Of a DNA stretch of 48,868 bases, positions 16,433 to 25,071 are shown in pieces. The position numbers were made by a program, and so were the translations under genes. A model generated the notes under the pieces. That model ran no database searches. It had not been told where the DNA came from and saw only the letters and a list, made by a program, of their open reading frames with translations. Source of the DNA: Segatella hominis (GTDB lineage: Bacteria; Bacteroidota; Bacteroidia; Bacteroidales; Bacteroidaceae). Positions within the stretch are counted from its first letter, which is position 1; every line of letters starts with the position of its first letter. The stretch spans positions 1 to 48,868 of the forward strand of contig NZ_SGVY01000028.1 of NCBI RefSeq assembly GCF_004535825.1, read 5' to 3'.

Positions 16433-17224
16433 CTAAAACATTTCCGTTTCACTACTCAGTTCTGTATTAAAGTTACCATTACGCTGTGGTATTAACTCAT
16501 AGTTAAGACCTTGGTAATCCAAAGTAACGGCATTATCTTTCGAGAAGGACTCATTAGTAATAAAACCTCCTGTATAGCCACCAGCCATTTTCTTGTCTGG
16601 ATTCCATCCTTTTCCTCCATAGAAGAACACTTGATAAGTTCCGTTTGGTACAGAGAATTGATAAGAGTCACCTCCCTGTATGTAAGCATTTCTTACAATT
16701 TTACCATTATGCTTAATAATAACTACAACATCGTTCTCATCACCTGCCGATGTCTTAACCTCGATAGTCGATTCATTACCAGATAATCTTATATTTTTAT
16801 AAGGACTATCTCCAGTTTGCAAACGATTATCTATGTAAGGACTATCTTCCTCTACTTGTGAAGAAACTTCGTTCTCATACGTTGGAGTTTGCGAACTAAC
16901 ATCAGAGCCATAGGAAGATGAAGTACTCACAGACGGCATAGACTCTGCATAGTTTTTTTCTATTGTATTGCCTCCCCAAAAGCATAATGCAGCAAATATA
17001 CCACATATTATAGTTATCAAACACCCAACTCCACTTGCGGAACTTAATCCACAGAAAGCGACAAAAGCAAATATGACTCCTAAAATTCTCAAGAACCATA
17101 TATAACCAGTTACTCCCCATAACAAGCCAATACCTGCAACTAAAGCGGCAATAATTACCAAAACAACCAAAAATGGCATTAGGCAACTATTCTTCTTTTC
17201 TTTCTTATCTAAATTTATAGCCAT
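16433..17224 (-). CDS. Membrane protein with conserved Bacteroidales C-terminal domain
   Basis: A 263-aa protein that starts MAINLDKKEKKN, like the TerD-family proteins of this locus. Three hydrophobic segments lie at about 15-95. A Ser-rich linker (95-150) leads to a C-terminal beta-rich domain: NDVVVIIKHNGKIVRNAYIQ, then PNGTYQVFFYGGKGWNPDKK and GGYTGGFITNESFSKDNAVT. From memory this C-terminal pattern recurs in many Bacteroidales proteins of unknown function. A surface or periplasmic ligand-binding role is plausible but not shown. A partial copy of its 3' end lies at 15311-15438. Confidence 0.55.
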   Translation of the reverse strand: MAINLDKKEKKNSCLMPFLVVLVIIAALVAGIGLLWGVTGYIWFLRILGVIFAFVAFCGLSSASGVGCLITIICGIFAALCFWGGNTIEKNYAESMPSVSTSSSYGSDVSSQTPTYENEVSSQVEEDSPYIDNRLQTGDSPYKNIRLSGNESTIEVKTSAGDENDVVVIIKHNGKIVRNAYIQGGDSYQFSVPNGTYQVFFYGGKGWNPDKKMAGGYTGGFITNESFSKDNAVTLDYQGLNYELIPQRNGNFNTELSSETEMF

Positions 17225-17276
17225 ATCTATATTACTTTGTCCGAGAACTATATTTACTCAACACTACCGAAACTTT

Positions 17277-17663
17277 TTAATATCTCTTGGGCACATAAAC
17301 CTTATTGCCACGGCTATTCACATAATACTGTCCTCCACGGCTACCAGTCTGAACAGTATATCCAGAGCCATAGTTATAAGACTGTGTAGAATAATCTCTA
17401 GCACGACTTCCTATTGTACCGGTATATGGATTGTGATTACCATATGTAGAGTAGTTATCGTGATTGGTACTATTGCGTTGAGTACGAGTATAATCATTTA
17501 CATAAGTTCCATTACTACGAGTATAGCCACTAACTGTTGTCGTATTAGTGTTCACACCATAAGAATACGTTGCATTTCTACGACTATTGTAGTTATAAGA
17601 CTGACCAAAAGATACAGTTGATGTTGCAATCATTGCAACCAATGCTACTATAAACTTTTTCAT
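17277..17663 (-). CDS. Small secreted Tyr/Asn/Ser/Gly-rich protein
   Basis: A 128-aa protein with a signal peptide (MKKFIVALVAMIATSTVSFG, cleavage near GQ). The body is low-complexity and rich in Tyr, Asn, Ser, Thr, Gly and Arg. The C-terminal 24 residues (GSRGGQYYVNSRGNKVYVPK) resemble the short 'PBCV-specific basic adaptor' motif, which typically reads GPRGGxYYINxxGxKxYI. That motif is found at protein ends in large DNA viruses and bacteria. A TACCTTTG promoter lies at 17707-17714, so it may be transcribed separately. Function is unknown; surface attachment is a guess. Confidence 0.6.
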   Translation of the reverse strand: MKKFIVALVAMIATSTVSFGQSYNYNSRRNATYSYGVNTNTTTVSGYTRSNGTYVNDYTRTQRNSTNHDNYSTYGNHNPYTGTIGSRARDYSTQSYNYGSGYTVQTGSRGGQYYVNSRGNKVYVPKRY

Positions 17664-17706
17664 AATTATTACTTTTAATTTGTTGTTACACTTTATTTTT
17701 CTGATG

Positions 17707-17739
17707 CAAAGGTATCTACATTTTTGATATTTTGCTCAA
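17707..17739 (-). promoter_or_regulatory. Promoter of the small secreted protein gene
   Basis: TACCTTTG on the minus strand (17714-17707) fits TAnnTTTG. A TTG lies 22 bases upstream (17739-17737), slightly beyond the usual spacing. The start codon is about 44 bases downstream. Confidence 0.6.
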
Positions 17740-17821
17740 TTTCTAAAACGTTACACCCTATTATCATCATCAATGAATATATTGATTGCAAGATTACATT
17801 TCAAATATATTAATTTGAATA

Positions 17822-18814
17822 TTATTTGGCTTGCACTCTATTAAAAGCCATATTAAACTGAGCCATTTTTACTTTTTCAGCTCCTTTTATTGCCATTTCA
17901 TAATCACATTCTTGGTCTCCCATTTTACTTGTGACAACGAAAAGCTCCAAACTCATCAACAACATAAAGAAAATCAGATAAAACGCTCCTGCGACCTTAC
18001 GAGTCGTCACTATAGACACCATTGCCTCTAATTCCTCCAGAAATCCTACATTTGCCTGACATTCCTTTCTCGTATCTTCCTCTACAGTCAGTCTTTTCTT
18101 GTTCAAATCCATCTCTTGCAAAACAATTTGCTTTATCTTTTCATTATTAGTAGAAACTACTGATTGTTTTGGATTTGCGACCTGGTTGGTTGTCACAGAT
18201 GGATTGTTTACCACCTTAATTTTTCCATTGACAACAAGTCTATCTTGGCTGTTGGTCACTGATTTTTGAACAATCCAAGGATGAGCATTAATGTCTGCTT
18301 GCAATTCCGAATTGACCTTATCCAAGGAATCCTTTTCCTCTTGGAATGCCAGCAACTTACTATCGATGTTACTTACTCTCTTCTGCGTAAGAGTCTGTGT
18401 TTGGTGTTCTATCGTGGTAGCCATCTGCTTGTCTATATCTTTTCCAAACATTGTCTGGTCAAAGATTGTCGAGCCAACAATTGCCATAATAATAGCTATT
18501 ACAAACCTGAAAGCAACTAACTTTTTTGTTGGGTGCAAGGCCAAGAGAATTTGGCGTTCAATCATAATCACTATGGTAATGAATACCAATGAAACTAAAA
18601 TGCATCCCCAAACAGGAAGTCCAATATACCTTTGAGCGAAACAAAAGCCTGTAATACTCCATACAATCATCAAGATGAGCAAAGCAGAGGTATATTTGCT
18701 TAACTGTGTTTTACTTGCCTCAGAGCACTGAGCCAAAACACTTGAACTCCAACCTGTCAATTTGCAACCAAATTTAATCCACCAGTTCATAAGACATTCG
18801 TTTTTAAAGTTCAA
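17822..18814 (-). CDS. DUF4407-family membrane protein
   Basis: A 330-aa protein. The N-terminal block MNWWIKFGCKLTGWSSSVLA, then FAQRYIGLPVWGCILVSLVF and MIERQILLAL, fits DUF4407. Four membrane segments are predicted: about 42-62, 65-85, 100-120 and a last one near 275-300. The middle (125-260) is soluble, mostly helical and likely a coiled coil. The start is MNFKNECL at 18814 or the internal Met at 18790. The gene lies 6 bases after the 208-aa gene, so the two form a module. No biochemical function is known for DUF4407; a membrane-linked sensor or mechanosensor is speculative. Confidence 0.75.
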   Translation of the reverse strand: MNFKNECLMNWWIKFGCKLTGWSSSVLAQCSEASKTQLSKYTSALLILMIVWSITGFCFAQRYIGLPVWGCILVSLVFITIVIMIERQILLALHPTKKLVAFRFVIAIIMAIVGSTIFDQTMFGKDIDKQMATTIEHQTQTLTQKRVSNIDSKLLAFQEEKDSLDKVNSELQADINAHPWIVQKSVTNSQDRLVVNGKIKVVNNPSVTTNQVANPKQSVVSTNNEKIKQIVLQEMDLNKKRLTVEEDTRKECQANVGFLEELEAMVSIVTTRKVAGAFYLIFFMLLMSLELFVVTSKMGDQECDYEMAIKGAEKVKMAQFNMAFNRVQAK

Positions 18815-18820
18815 CTATAA

Positions 18821-19447
18821 CTATGCAATAGCTTGCTTAGATGCTATATTGTTCACATTCTGCATATGTGAAATCGGCGTACCTTTAGCACCACTCATCG
18901 CAATTGTTGCAATACCTCTCAAGAATCCACAATCATAGGATTGTAATGGAATGGAAGCCTCATTTGCATTATTACGAAAATCTAACTCAAGTTGACTCAA
19001 CTCTTCTTTGTGAGCATTTATCAGCGACATGGTCTTTTCGATTTCAGCAACGGTGGTCAACAAACCAGCAGCATTGCAATTGTCAATACGTACCTGCAAG
19101 TCTTGCTTCATTACATCATAGTTGAGGTTGATTTCTCTGAACACCATGAGTATCTTATTACGAATGAGACTCATATTTAAATCACGGAAAGCCAAGTCAC
19201 TCTTGACCATAGCATCAGCAAAGCCCTTATCCTCATAATTCTTATGAAGATAACCATAGATAACATCTATAGGCCAACCTGTTGCATAAGAAACAGTCAA
19301 AGGCTTATTCTCTCTTGAAGCCTCTTCCTTTACTGGTGCAACACTCTCAACCACCTCCTTTGCTTCAGAAGGTTCTACTACTGGAAGTGAAACTGTAGCT
19401 GCGCTCTCGTTATCACTTTTCTTGTTAAAGATATTAAAGATACCCAT
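18821..19447 (-). CDS. Cytosolic protein of unknown function, partner of DUF4407 gene
   Basis: A 208-aa protein with no signal or membrane segment. After MGIFNIFNKKSDNES it has an acidic, Pro/Ala/Glu/Val-rich linker (about 15-45), then a mostly helical domain (50-195) with TGWPIDVIYGYLHKNYEDKG and EIEKTMSLINAHKEELSQLE. I do not recognise a family. It has its own promoter (19489-19496) and sits 6 bases before the DUF4407 gene, which suggests a soluble partner of that membrane protein. Confidence 0.6.
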   Translation of the reverse strand: MGIFNIFNKKSDNESAATVSLPVVEPSEAKEVVESVAPVKEEASRENKPLTVSYATGWPIDVIYGYLHKNYEDKGFADAMVKSDLAFRDLNMSLIRNKILMVFREINLNYDVMKQDLQVRIDNCNAAGLLTTVAEIEKTMSLINAHKEELSQLELDFRNNANEASIPLQSYDCGFLRGIATIAMSGAKGTPISHMQNVNNIASKQAIA

Positions 19448-19488
19448 AATCTTGATTTTTTAATTGTTATTATTTTTATTTTCTGGTG

Positions 19489-19496
19489 CAAAGGTA
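19489..19496 (-). promoter_or_regulatory. -7 box for the 208-aa / DUF4407 unit
   Basis: TACCTTTG on the minus strand followed by CACC, 42 bases before the start at 19447, in the 144-base gap after the PrsW gene. No clear -33 element is visible. Confidence 0.6.
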
Positions 19497-19591
19497 TTGC
19501 TTTTCTTTCAACAAGACCGAGAACCCCTAACGTTACACTCACTATACACTCTTTGACACTAACATTTGCATGCAAGGTTATAAGTCATTCT

Positions 19592-20623
19592 TTATTGCCT
19601 TAATTTCGACTGATAATCAACGCTTTGCTTCAAATACATCATCAAAAGCATCAAACCCAAGAACACCATAACAAGCGAAATAGCCCCTAAATCAGCAAAG
19701 GAATCATATAACCCATGAACTATAGCAGGAATACTGATTGCAAGAACATATAATCCTCGTCTATACTTTGGATAGAGATGAGCAAACGACAAGAAATAAC
19801 CTGCAATACCGCACCAACATGCATGAAGGAACGGCAAGCTTGTCAATCTTGCAATGTTCAGGAAGAACGAAACATCATACGTCTGCTCAGCATTTACCGT
19901 CATCTGATATTGAACTCCTTCAAAAACTCCAAAAGAGATTCCTGCCATCAAGCCATAAAACACCATCGTTTGAGGTATTAACGGTTCCTTTGCCTTCCTT
20001 AATATAATAAGGAGCGGTATCATCTTTCCGAATTCTTCCGTAAGTCCAACTCCAAAGACGTACCCAAGAAGATTAAAAGGAAAATGCACACCTGTAAAAG
20101 CATAGAAAGGATTGACTTTAGGTAATCCTAACAAATCCCATGCAACAAACACACAAAGTTGAGTCAAAAAGAATACATTCAAAGTTGTCTTCAACTTGAC
20201 CTGATGAGTTTTGAAACAAGCATAGAAGAACAAGCCCCAAATTATTGAGAAGTACAATGAGACCTCATAAAAAATGAAAAATCCTCCTAATGGTATGGTC
20301 ATGATAATCATTGGCAACAATCCCACTAAAGCCAAGATTAAGAATCGCTGATCTGAAAGGAATTGCTTGGAAAACAACTTGGCTTTCGGGAATATTAACT
20401 CCGAACCTATCGCAGACAACTGTGCTAATACATTTCCTTTGTTTTGGACATGACTCTTCAAGTTAGCTCGTTTCAAATAAAAGCCAACTGTCCGTTCAAA
20501 GCTATCACTATCAGCAATAGCCTTGTCTTGTTTTAGCACCTGTCCATTGTTCACATACGAAAGTAAAGTTTTCTCATCGTATGGACCAAAGCGATGATTG
20601 TTGCGGATTACGTAAATATTCAT
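19592..20623 (-). CDS. PrsW-family intramembrane protease with N-terminal GYF_2 domain
   Basis: A 343-aa protein. Residues 1-45 (YVIRNNHRFGPYDEKTLLSY) fit the GYF_2 domain, which usually binds proline-rich peptides. From residue 90 there are about eight membrane segments. PrsW motifs are present: GLTEEFGKMIPLLII (EE, K), GISFGVFEGVQYQ, HACWCGIAGYFLSF and VHGLYDSFADLG. These supply the expected Glu, His and Asp residues of a membrane metalloprotease (M82). PrsW proteins cleave membrane-bound substrates, such as anti-sigma factors in Bacillus. It is the last gene of the main Ter operon, 6 bases after the preceding gene. The substrate may be another membrane protein of the locus; this is inference. 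Confidence 0.85.
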   Translation of the reverse strand: MNIYVIRNNHRFGPYDEKTLLSYVNNGQVLKQDKAIADSDSFERTVGFYLKRANLKSHVQNKGNVLAQLSAIGSELIFPKAKLFSKQFLSDQRFLILALVGLLPMIIMTIPLGGFFIFYEVSLYFSIIWGLFFYACFKTHQVKLKTTLNVFFLTQLCVFVAWDLLGLPKVNPFYAFTGVHFPFNLLGYVFGVGLTEEFGKMIPLLIILRKAKEPLIPQTMVFYGLMAGISFGVFEGVQYQMTVNAEQTYDVSFFLNIARLTSLPFLHACWCGIAGYFLSFAHLYPKYRRGLYVLAISIPAIVHGLYDSFADLGAISLVMVFLGLMLLMMYLKQSVDYQSKLRQ

Positions 20624-20629
20624 ATATCA

Positions 20630-21073
20630 TCAGAATACTGTAGCCATTATTGCAACAATAATAGCAAATGCATAAATTCCCAAAAAGACAAGACAAATTA
20701 TTCCAAAATATTTCGAAACATATCTCAGACTATCAAACATATCGTTTAATTCTTTGTTATCATCATACCTGCAAGCTGAACGAGCTTGATTGATGAAAGA
20801 AAAAATTCTCTTTAAAACAGGATAATAAATAGCAGCTAATATTATATAAATTATACCCATAGGAATACTACTTCCTGTTCCTCGATAGCCATCCATAAAT
20901 CCCCAAAAGATAGCTATAAAACCAACAATGGCTAAAAAGCCCATAGAGATACAACCTACTATGTTTATAAATTTTATCCATTTGGTTGCTTTCAGAAGAT
21001 TTTCTTTCATTTCTTCAGTTATCTTCAATCGACATTCTACTGTTTCTTCTGTTTTATTCAAATCTATAGCCAT
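20630..21073 (-). CDS. DUF5362-like small membrane protein
   Basis: A 147-aa protein whose first 12 residues (MAIDLNKTEETV) resemble the start of TerD proteins. A short helical stretch (15-30) leads to membrane segments at about 34-60, 68-88 and 120-146. The loop between segments 2 and 3 holds KRIFSFINQARSACRYDDNK, then ELNDMFDSLRYVSKYFGI, the pattern of DUF5362 membrane proteins. It sits 4 bases after the kinase gene and 6 before prsW. Function is unknown. Confidence 0.6.
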   Translation of the reverse strand: MAIDLNKTEETVECRLKITEEMKENLLKATKWIKFINIVGCISMGFLAIVGFIAIFWGFMDGYRGTGSSIPMGIIYIILAAIYYPVLKRIFSFINQARSACRYDDNKELNDMFDSLRYVSKYFGIICLVFLGIYAFAIIVAIMATVF

Positions 21074-21077
21074 AATT

Positions 21078-22553
21078 TTAATTATTTACAAGTTGAACAA
21101 CTATTAATCTACCTCCTTGACTTTTATCAAGCAAAATCTGCCTACCATCTGTCAAAGGCACATATTCCCCAATACCTATAGGCTTTTTATCCGTCGCATC
21201 ATACATATCTGGCAAACGGCGATTGATGAGAATCCATTGATTATTAAAGAAATGGAAGTCTCCTACAGGCTTTTTATCCTCATCTGTCGTTTTCTCATTT
21301 GCAGAAACCAGACGATTAGAATGCCACTTATACAAAGTCTGCTTATCATACACCATCAATCTGTAATTCTCAGACATATACTTTCCGTGAGAAGGTGCAT
21401 AATAGAAATTGAGAATAGGCAATTGCCCTTTATATTCTGTTCCACAGAAAGGACATCTTGGCTTGGTAGTATTGTCAAAGACATACCAATGCGCCTCACA
21501 TTTCGGATTTTGACAAGGTTGAACCAGATCACAAGTTTTAACCAAAGCATCTTCCCATTCGGCAGCACTTGGACGAGCAGAAGGATTATGAAGTCCATCT
21601 ATAAAAGCTCTATCAAATAACTTTTTCAAATACGGACCACAAATTGTATATGGTAGTTTTGTAGGGTCACCTTGTGGCAACTGACTCTTATCTAGATCTT
21701 GAGGTTTTACACGATTTGTCTTATCTGTCGGATGCTCTATAAATAAAGCCTTTTCTCCCATCGACAACTCTTCATCTTTTGCAGGATCTATATCCCATAC
21801 TTTGCCACCTCGCAGAGGATGACGATTTAGCAAGTACATATATATGAGCACAGCTAAAGCATGACGGTCTGTTGCGATACTCGGAAGTTTTTTATTAGGA
21901 TCGCCAATCTTCAAGCCTTTGGTTTCCATAACCTCAGGTGCTATAAAATCAGGTGTACCTAAAACTCCTGCATCATATTTTCCAGGAACAACCAATTCAT
22001 CAGCATCAATAATACAAGAATTACCAGAAATAGGATCTACAAGCACATTTTTATACGATAAATCAGAATGAGCAAGACCGGCAGCATGCAACCTTCTGAC
22101 AGCACGAGCTAGTTTTAAACACATGTGTAAATCAGAAAGCCAAGTACCCTTTTGGTCTGCTGGGACAAAACGATTTCTCAATTTTGCAGATGCAAACCAT
22201 TTACCTTCTTTTTCCTTACCATCAAAGGGCCCACCTTTAAAGAAATACTTACTTGGATAAAAGGGTAAGACCACACCGATCTTTCCATTCCATTCAACAA
22301 GTCGATCTGGCATAATTAAATAGTCTTTCCAATATTTACCCTCTACAGTCTCAAATATTCGTTTATGGTAAGGGCCTACAATATTTTCCAAACGATTTTT
22401 ATCACTTGGTGAAAGAGTCTTTCGATAAAAAGCGACAACGTATGTCTTGTCTATTGAAAAATAAACATCCTTGACACCACCTTGAGCTTTGATTTCATCA
22501 TAAAACTCAACGGTTGTGCCATCAGATGCCTTTAATATTACTTTGTTTGCCAT
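21078..22553 (-). CDS. Divergent Ser/Thr protein kinase with C-terminal zinc ribbon
   Basis: A 491-aa protein. The kinase domain covers about 20-330. The catalytic loop is HSDLSYKNVL (Asp and Asn kept, the Arg of HRD replaced by Ser). The Mg2+ loop is IIDADELVVPG (DAD instead of DFG), followed by LGTPDFIAPEVMETKG. The N-lobe is atypical: a weak Gly loop (AQGGVKDVYF) and no clear VAIK. At about 345-375 a zinc ribbon reads CQNPKCEAHWYVFDN and CPFCGTEYKG. The C-terminus has a small beta-rich domain. It resembles kinases of Ter-type and related stress clusters. The PP2C gene is 11 bases upstream, so a kinase-phosphatase pair is likely. Confidence 0.8.
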   Translation of the reverse strand: MANKVILKASDGTTVEFYDEIKAQGGVKDVYFSIDKTYVVAFYRKTLSPSDKNRLENIVGPYHKRIFETVEGKYWKDYLIMPDRLVEWNGKIGVVLPFYPSKYFFKGGPFDGKEKEGKWFASAKLRNRFVPADQKGTWLSDLHMCLKLARAVRRLHAAGLAHSDLSYKNVLVDPISGNSCIIDADELVVPGKYDAGVLGTPDFIAPEVMETKGLKIGDPNKKLPSIATDRHALAVLIYMYLLNRHPLRGGKVWDIDPAKDEELSMGEKALFIEHPTDKTNRVKPQDLDKSQLPQGDPTKLPYTICGPYLKKLFDRAFIDGLHNPSARPSAAEWEDALVKTCDLVQPCQNPKCEAHWYVFDNTTKPRCPFCGTEYKGQLPILNFYYAPSHGKYMSENYRLMVYDKQTLYKWHSNRLVSANEKTTDEDKKPVGDFHFFNNQWILINRRLPDMYDATDKKPIGIGEYVPLTDGRQILLDKSQGGRLIVVQLVNN

Positions 22554-22564
22554 AATATACTTTT

Positions 22565-24001
22565 CTAATACAATATTGCAATAGTTCTATCATCATGGTT
22601 ACCTGGTGACCAGAAGTCTAACCATTTAAGAAGTTGTTCTTTGGCAGCTTCATTATCATCAGACAAATCCACCCCATTTTCCTTTAAATCATTCCAAAGT
22701 GCATCCCATTTATCAGGATTATTCAAGTTTGCGTCTGTTTCAAACTTTGGGTCACTTACGCCATCTGTCATCAAGAACAATGCAGTAAAATCTGGAACTA
22801 TATAAAAGCGAAGACGCTGGTATAAAGCTGTCGCATCCTTGAATATCTCTGGCATTGTCAAAAATCGAGTTTGACCAGCAAACTCTCCCTCATCAGGTAC
22901 ACCAAGTAATTTTACGGTATGCATCTCTTTGTCATAGAGACATATTGCACCATCGCCAACCCAAAAAGATGCAACAAACCAGCCATAACTAAACTTCTTG
23001 CAAATCGTCAACAATAAAGTCGTAGCATAAATCTTTGTTGGTTGATTATGTGCAGCAGCCTCAGCATAAATTGCTTTTTGAGCACGAAAGGCAGCCGTAC
23101 CAACAATCTTGTAGATATAATCCCCAACCATTTTACGAGCCTCGCTTTCGCTGTCTTCCTTAAACTGGTCATATGTATCTATCTCTTCTTCAAATTTCTT
23201 ACTATCCAACAATTGCTCCTTGCAATAATCGACTGCCGTTTCACAAGCTATTCGAGAACCTTCACGAGAAAAGGGAGCAGAACCAGCTCCATCAGCAACA
23301 GCCATAATATACCATCCATTTTCAAGATGAGCCATTTTGAAATGGTCATCACGAGGTTTTGCTTCTTGGGCATGCGAACGGCCACGCTTGCTGGCAGCTA
23401 CAATATCCTTTTGAGGAGCACCGTCATCCAGAGCCTCAACCTTCACATATTCACATTGTACATCTTCATTCTGATAAAGTGGTTCAGGCATATTTTCCCA
23501 ATCCACAGGTAAATTCTTCCACAATTTACGTGGGTCTTGATTGATGACAAAAGGTATCTTACGTTCTAAGACGGGTCTATCTTCTGGCAAAAATATACCT
23601 TTATATTTATAGCATAGCGTCAGTTCAAATGTTGATTCTGCCGTTGCTGTACCACCATTACGTAATGGCTCTAAAGTTGGTAAACCACTAATAGTAAAAC
23701 TATGTCCATCCTCTGCCACAGTTATTGTTAAGCCATGCATTTCTTCTGATATGCCGCTTACTTCAACAAGCACCATATTTTCATCAGGAACGTTCACTGT
23801 CTGTGAATATTCCTTTCCTTCTTTAGCATTCGGTATCGAAAATGCTAAAGACTTTACTTTATTTTCTGCAACTAAAATATTGTCCATCAGATGTTCTTTA
23901 TATTGATTCCACAATTTGTCTGAAAGGAACTTCAAGAAGTCTTCCACCTTCTCGTCGTTCTTCCCTTGACAAACTATATCTATTATCTTTTCTACATTCA
24001 T
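22565..24001 (-). CDS. PP2C-family protein phosphatase with N-terminal accessory domain
   Basis: A 478-aa cytosolic protein. Residues 1-55 are helical and 55-150 form an Ig-like beta domain (e.g. MHGLTITVAEDGHSFTISGL). The PP2C domain runs from about 205 to 478: WYIMAVADGAGSAPFSREGS holds the first metal Asp, VASFWVGDGAICLYD the GDG block, ALFLMTDGVSDP the third Asp and GNHDDRTIAILY the last. Its likely substrate is a phosphoprotein made by the neighbouring kinase. It is 4 bases from the VWA gene and 11 from the kinase gene. A VWA-PP2C-kinase string is a known arrangement in Ter systems. Confidence 0.85.
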   Translation of the reverse strand: MNVEKIIDIVCQGKNDEKVEDFLKFLSDKLWNQYKEHLMDNILVAENKVKSLAFSIPNAKEGKEYSQTVNVPDENMVLVEVSGISEEMHGLTITVAEDGHSFTISGLPTLEPLRNGGTATAESTFELTLCYKYKGIFLPEDRPVLERKIPFVINQDPRKLWKNLPVDWENMPEPLYQNEDVQCEYVKVEALDDGAPQKDIVAASKRGRSHAQEAKPRDDHFKMAHLENGWYIMAVADGAGSAPFSREGSRIACETAVDYCKEQLLDSKKFEEEIDTYDQFKEDSESEARKMVGDYIYKIVGTAAFRAQKAIYAEAAAHNQPTKIYATTLLLTICKKFSYGWFVASFWVGDGAICLYDKEMHTVKLLGVPDEGEFAGQTRFLTMPEIFKDATALYQRLRFYIVPDFTALFLMTDGVSDPKFETDANLNNPDKWDALWNDLKENGVDLSDDNEAAKEQLLKWLDFWSPGNHDDRTIAILY

Positions 24002-24005
24002 AGCT

Positions 24006-25058
24006 TTATCCTCTTCCTCTTGTTATATCAGCTCCACCTGCAGCAATTTCACCCAAAGAACCTTCCATACCACACCAAGGGCAAGCTGTCGTATTTCCGT
24101 CTGAACACATAATATTACCACATTCACAGACCACTACACCTAATTGGGCGCCACAACAAGGACAGGTTGGTACACCACGCAAAGCTGTTGTATTGATACT
24201 CTGGTTAGAACTTCCATCAGACAAGCTATTATATGTTTCTTCATCTATAGGATAAGCACCAACCAACTTAAACTCATTCTTCAATAAGCCAAGGTTTCCG
24301 TAATCCATGTCCTTGTACTCTGCCATTCGTTTTGCATATTTTACGAGATAAGTTTTCTTGGTATTGGAGCATTTGCCTACCAACACTACAAAATTCTCAT
24401 CTATGATACAAGGCTTAGAAGTATCTACCTTTTCAAGATTTATACCAGATGTAGGTGCCAACTTTACTTCATCATCACCCATGTCCGTCACAGAAACGCT
24501 TGTTGCCTTGATGGAAGCAGTAACCCATTTGAAGAATGACTTGAACGAAATTTCATCAGTATTATTCAAACGAAGCACATTATCTGATATTTGTCCCAGC
24601 AACTGCGTATTCGCATTATCACCGATAGATATTGCTACAATATTAGCTGAATGACGATACTTCTGATTCCAACGAGTGAAAGCTGGAGTTGGATCATCTG
24701 TAGGAGTTCCATCTGTAAAGAGGAAAATGATTGGTTTCCAATCACCTTTTTTCTCCAAGGTTGTCTTCACTAACGACTTGTCCATATCATCCATCAAAAA
24801 GTTAAGAGCAGCACCTAAAGACGTACCTCCACCAATAGGAAACGTTGGAGGATAGAATTTATACAATTCCGTCAAAGGTGTTACACTTTTTGCTTTACCA
24901 GCAAAAGCTATCACTGATATATATGCTGTTTCAAGAGCATACGGATCGGTACGCAATTCTTGAACTATCATTCTCATACCATCCTGCACTTGCTGGATTG
25001 GCTCTCCTACCATTGACTCTGATACGTCAACGAGGAAATATATAGGTAATCTTCTCAT
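24006..25058 (-). CDS. TerY-like VWA protein with C-terminal zinc ribbons
   Basis: A 350-aa protein. The VWA domain (1-205) starts RRLPIYFLVDVSESM with the MIDAS DxSxS motif; Thr in GGGTSLGAAL and Asp in LFTDGTPTDDP complete the metal site. The middle (210-290) is a small beta-rich domain. At the C-terminus are two treble-clef or zinc-ribbon units: CPCCGAQLGVVVCECGN and CSDGNTTACPWCG. This is the TerY-C metal-binding layout. VWA proteins of Ter systems are thought to assemble complexes through metal-dependent binding. It is the third VWA gene in the operon and the only one with zinc ribbons. Confidence 0.85.
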   Translation of the reverse strand: MRRLPIYFLVDVSESMVGEPIQQVQDGMRMIVQELRTDPYALETAYISVIAFAGKAKSVTPLTELYKFYPPTFPIGGGTSLGAALNFLMDDMDKSLVKTTLEKKGDWKPIIFLFTDGTPTDDPTPAFTRWNQKYRHSANIVAISIGDNANTQLLGQISDNVLRLNNTDEISFKSFFKWVTASIKATSVSVTDMGDDEVKLAPTSGINLEKVDTSKPCIIDENFVVLVGKCSNTKKTYLVKYAKRMAEYKDMDYGNLGLLKNEFKLVGAYPIDEETYNSLSDGSSNQSINTTALRGVPTCPCCGAQLGVVVCECGNIMCSDGNTTACPWCGMEGSLGEIAAGGADITRGRG

Positions 25059-25071
25059 TGTTTTGTTATTG

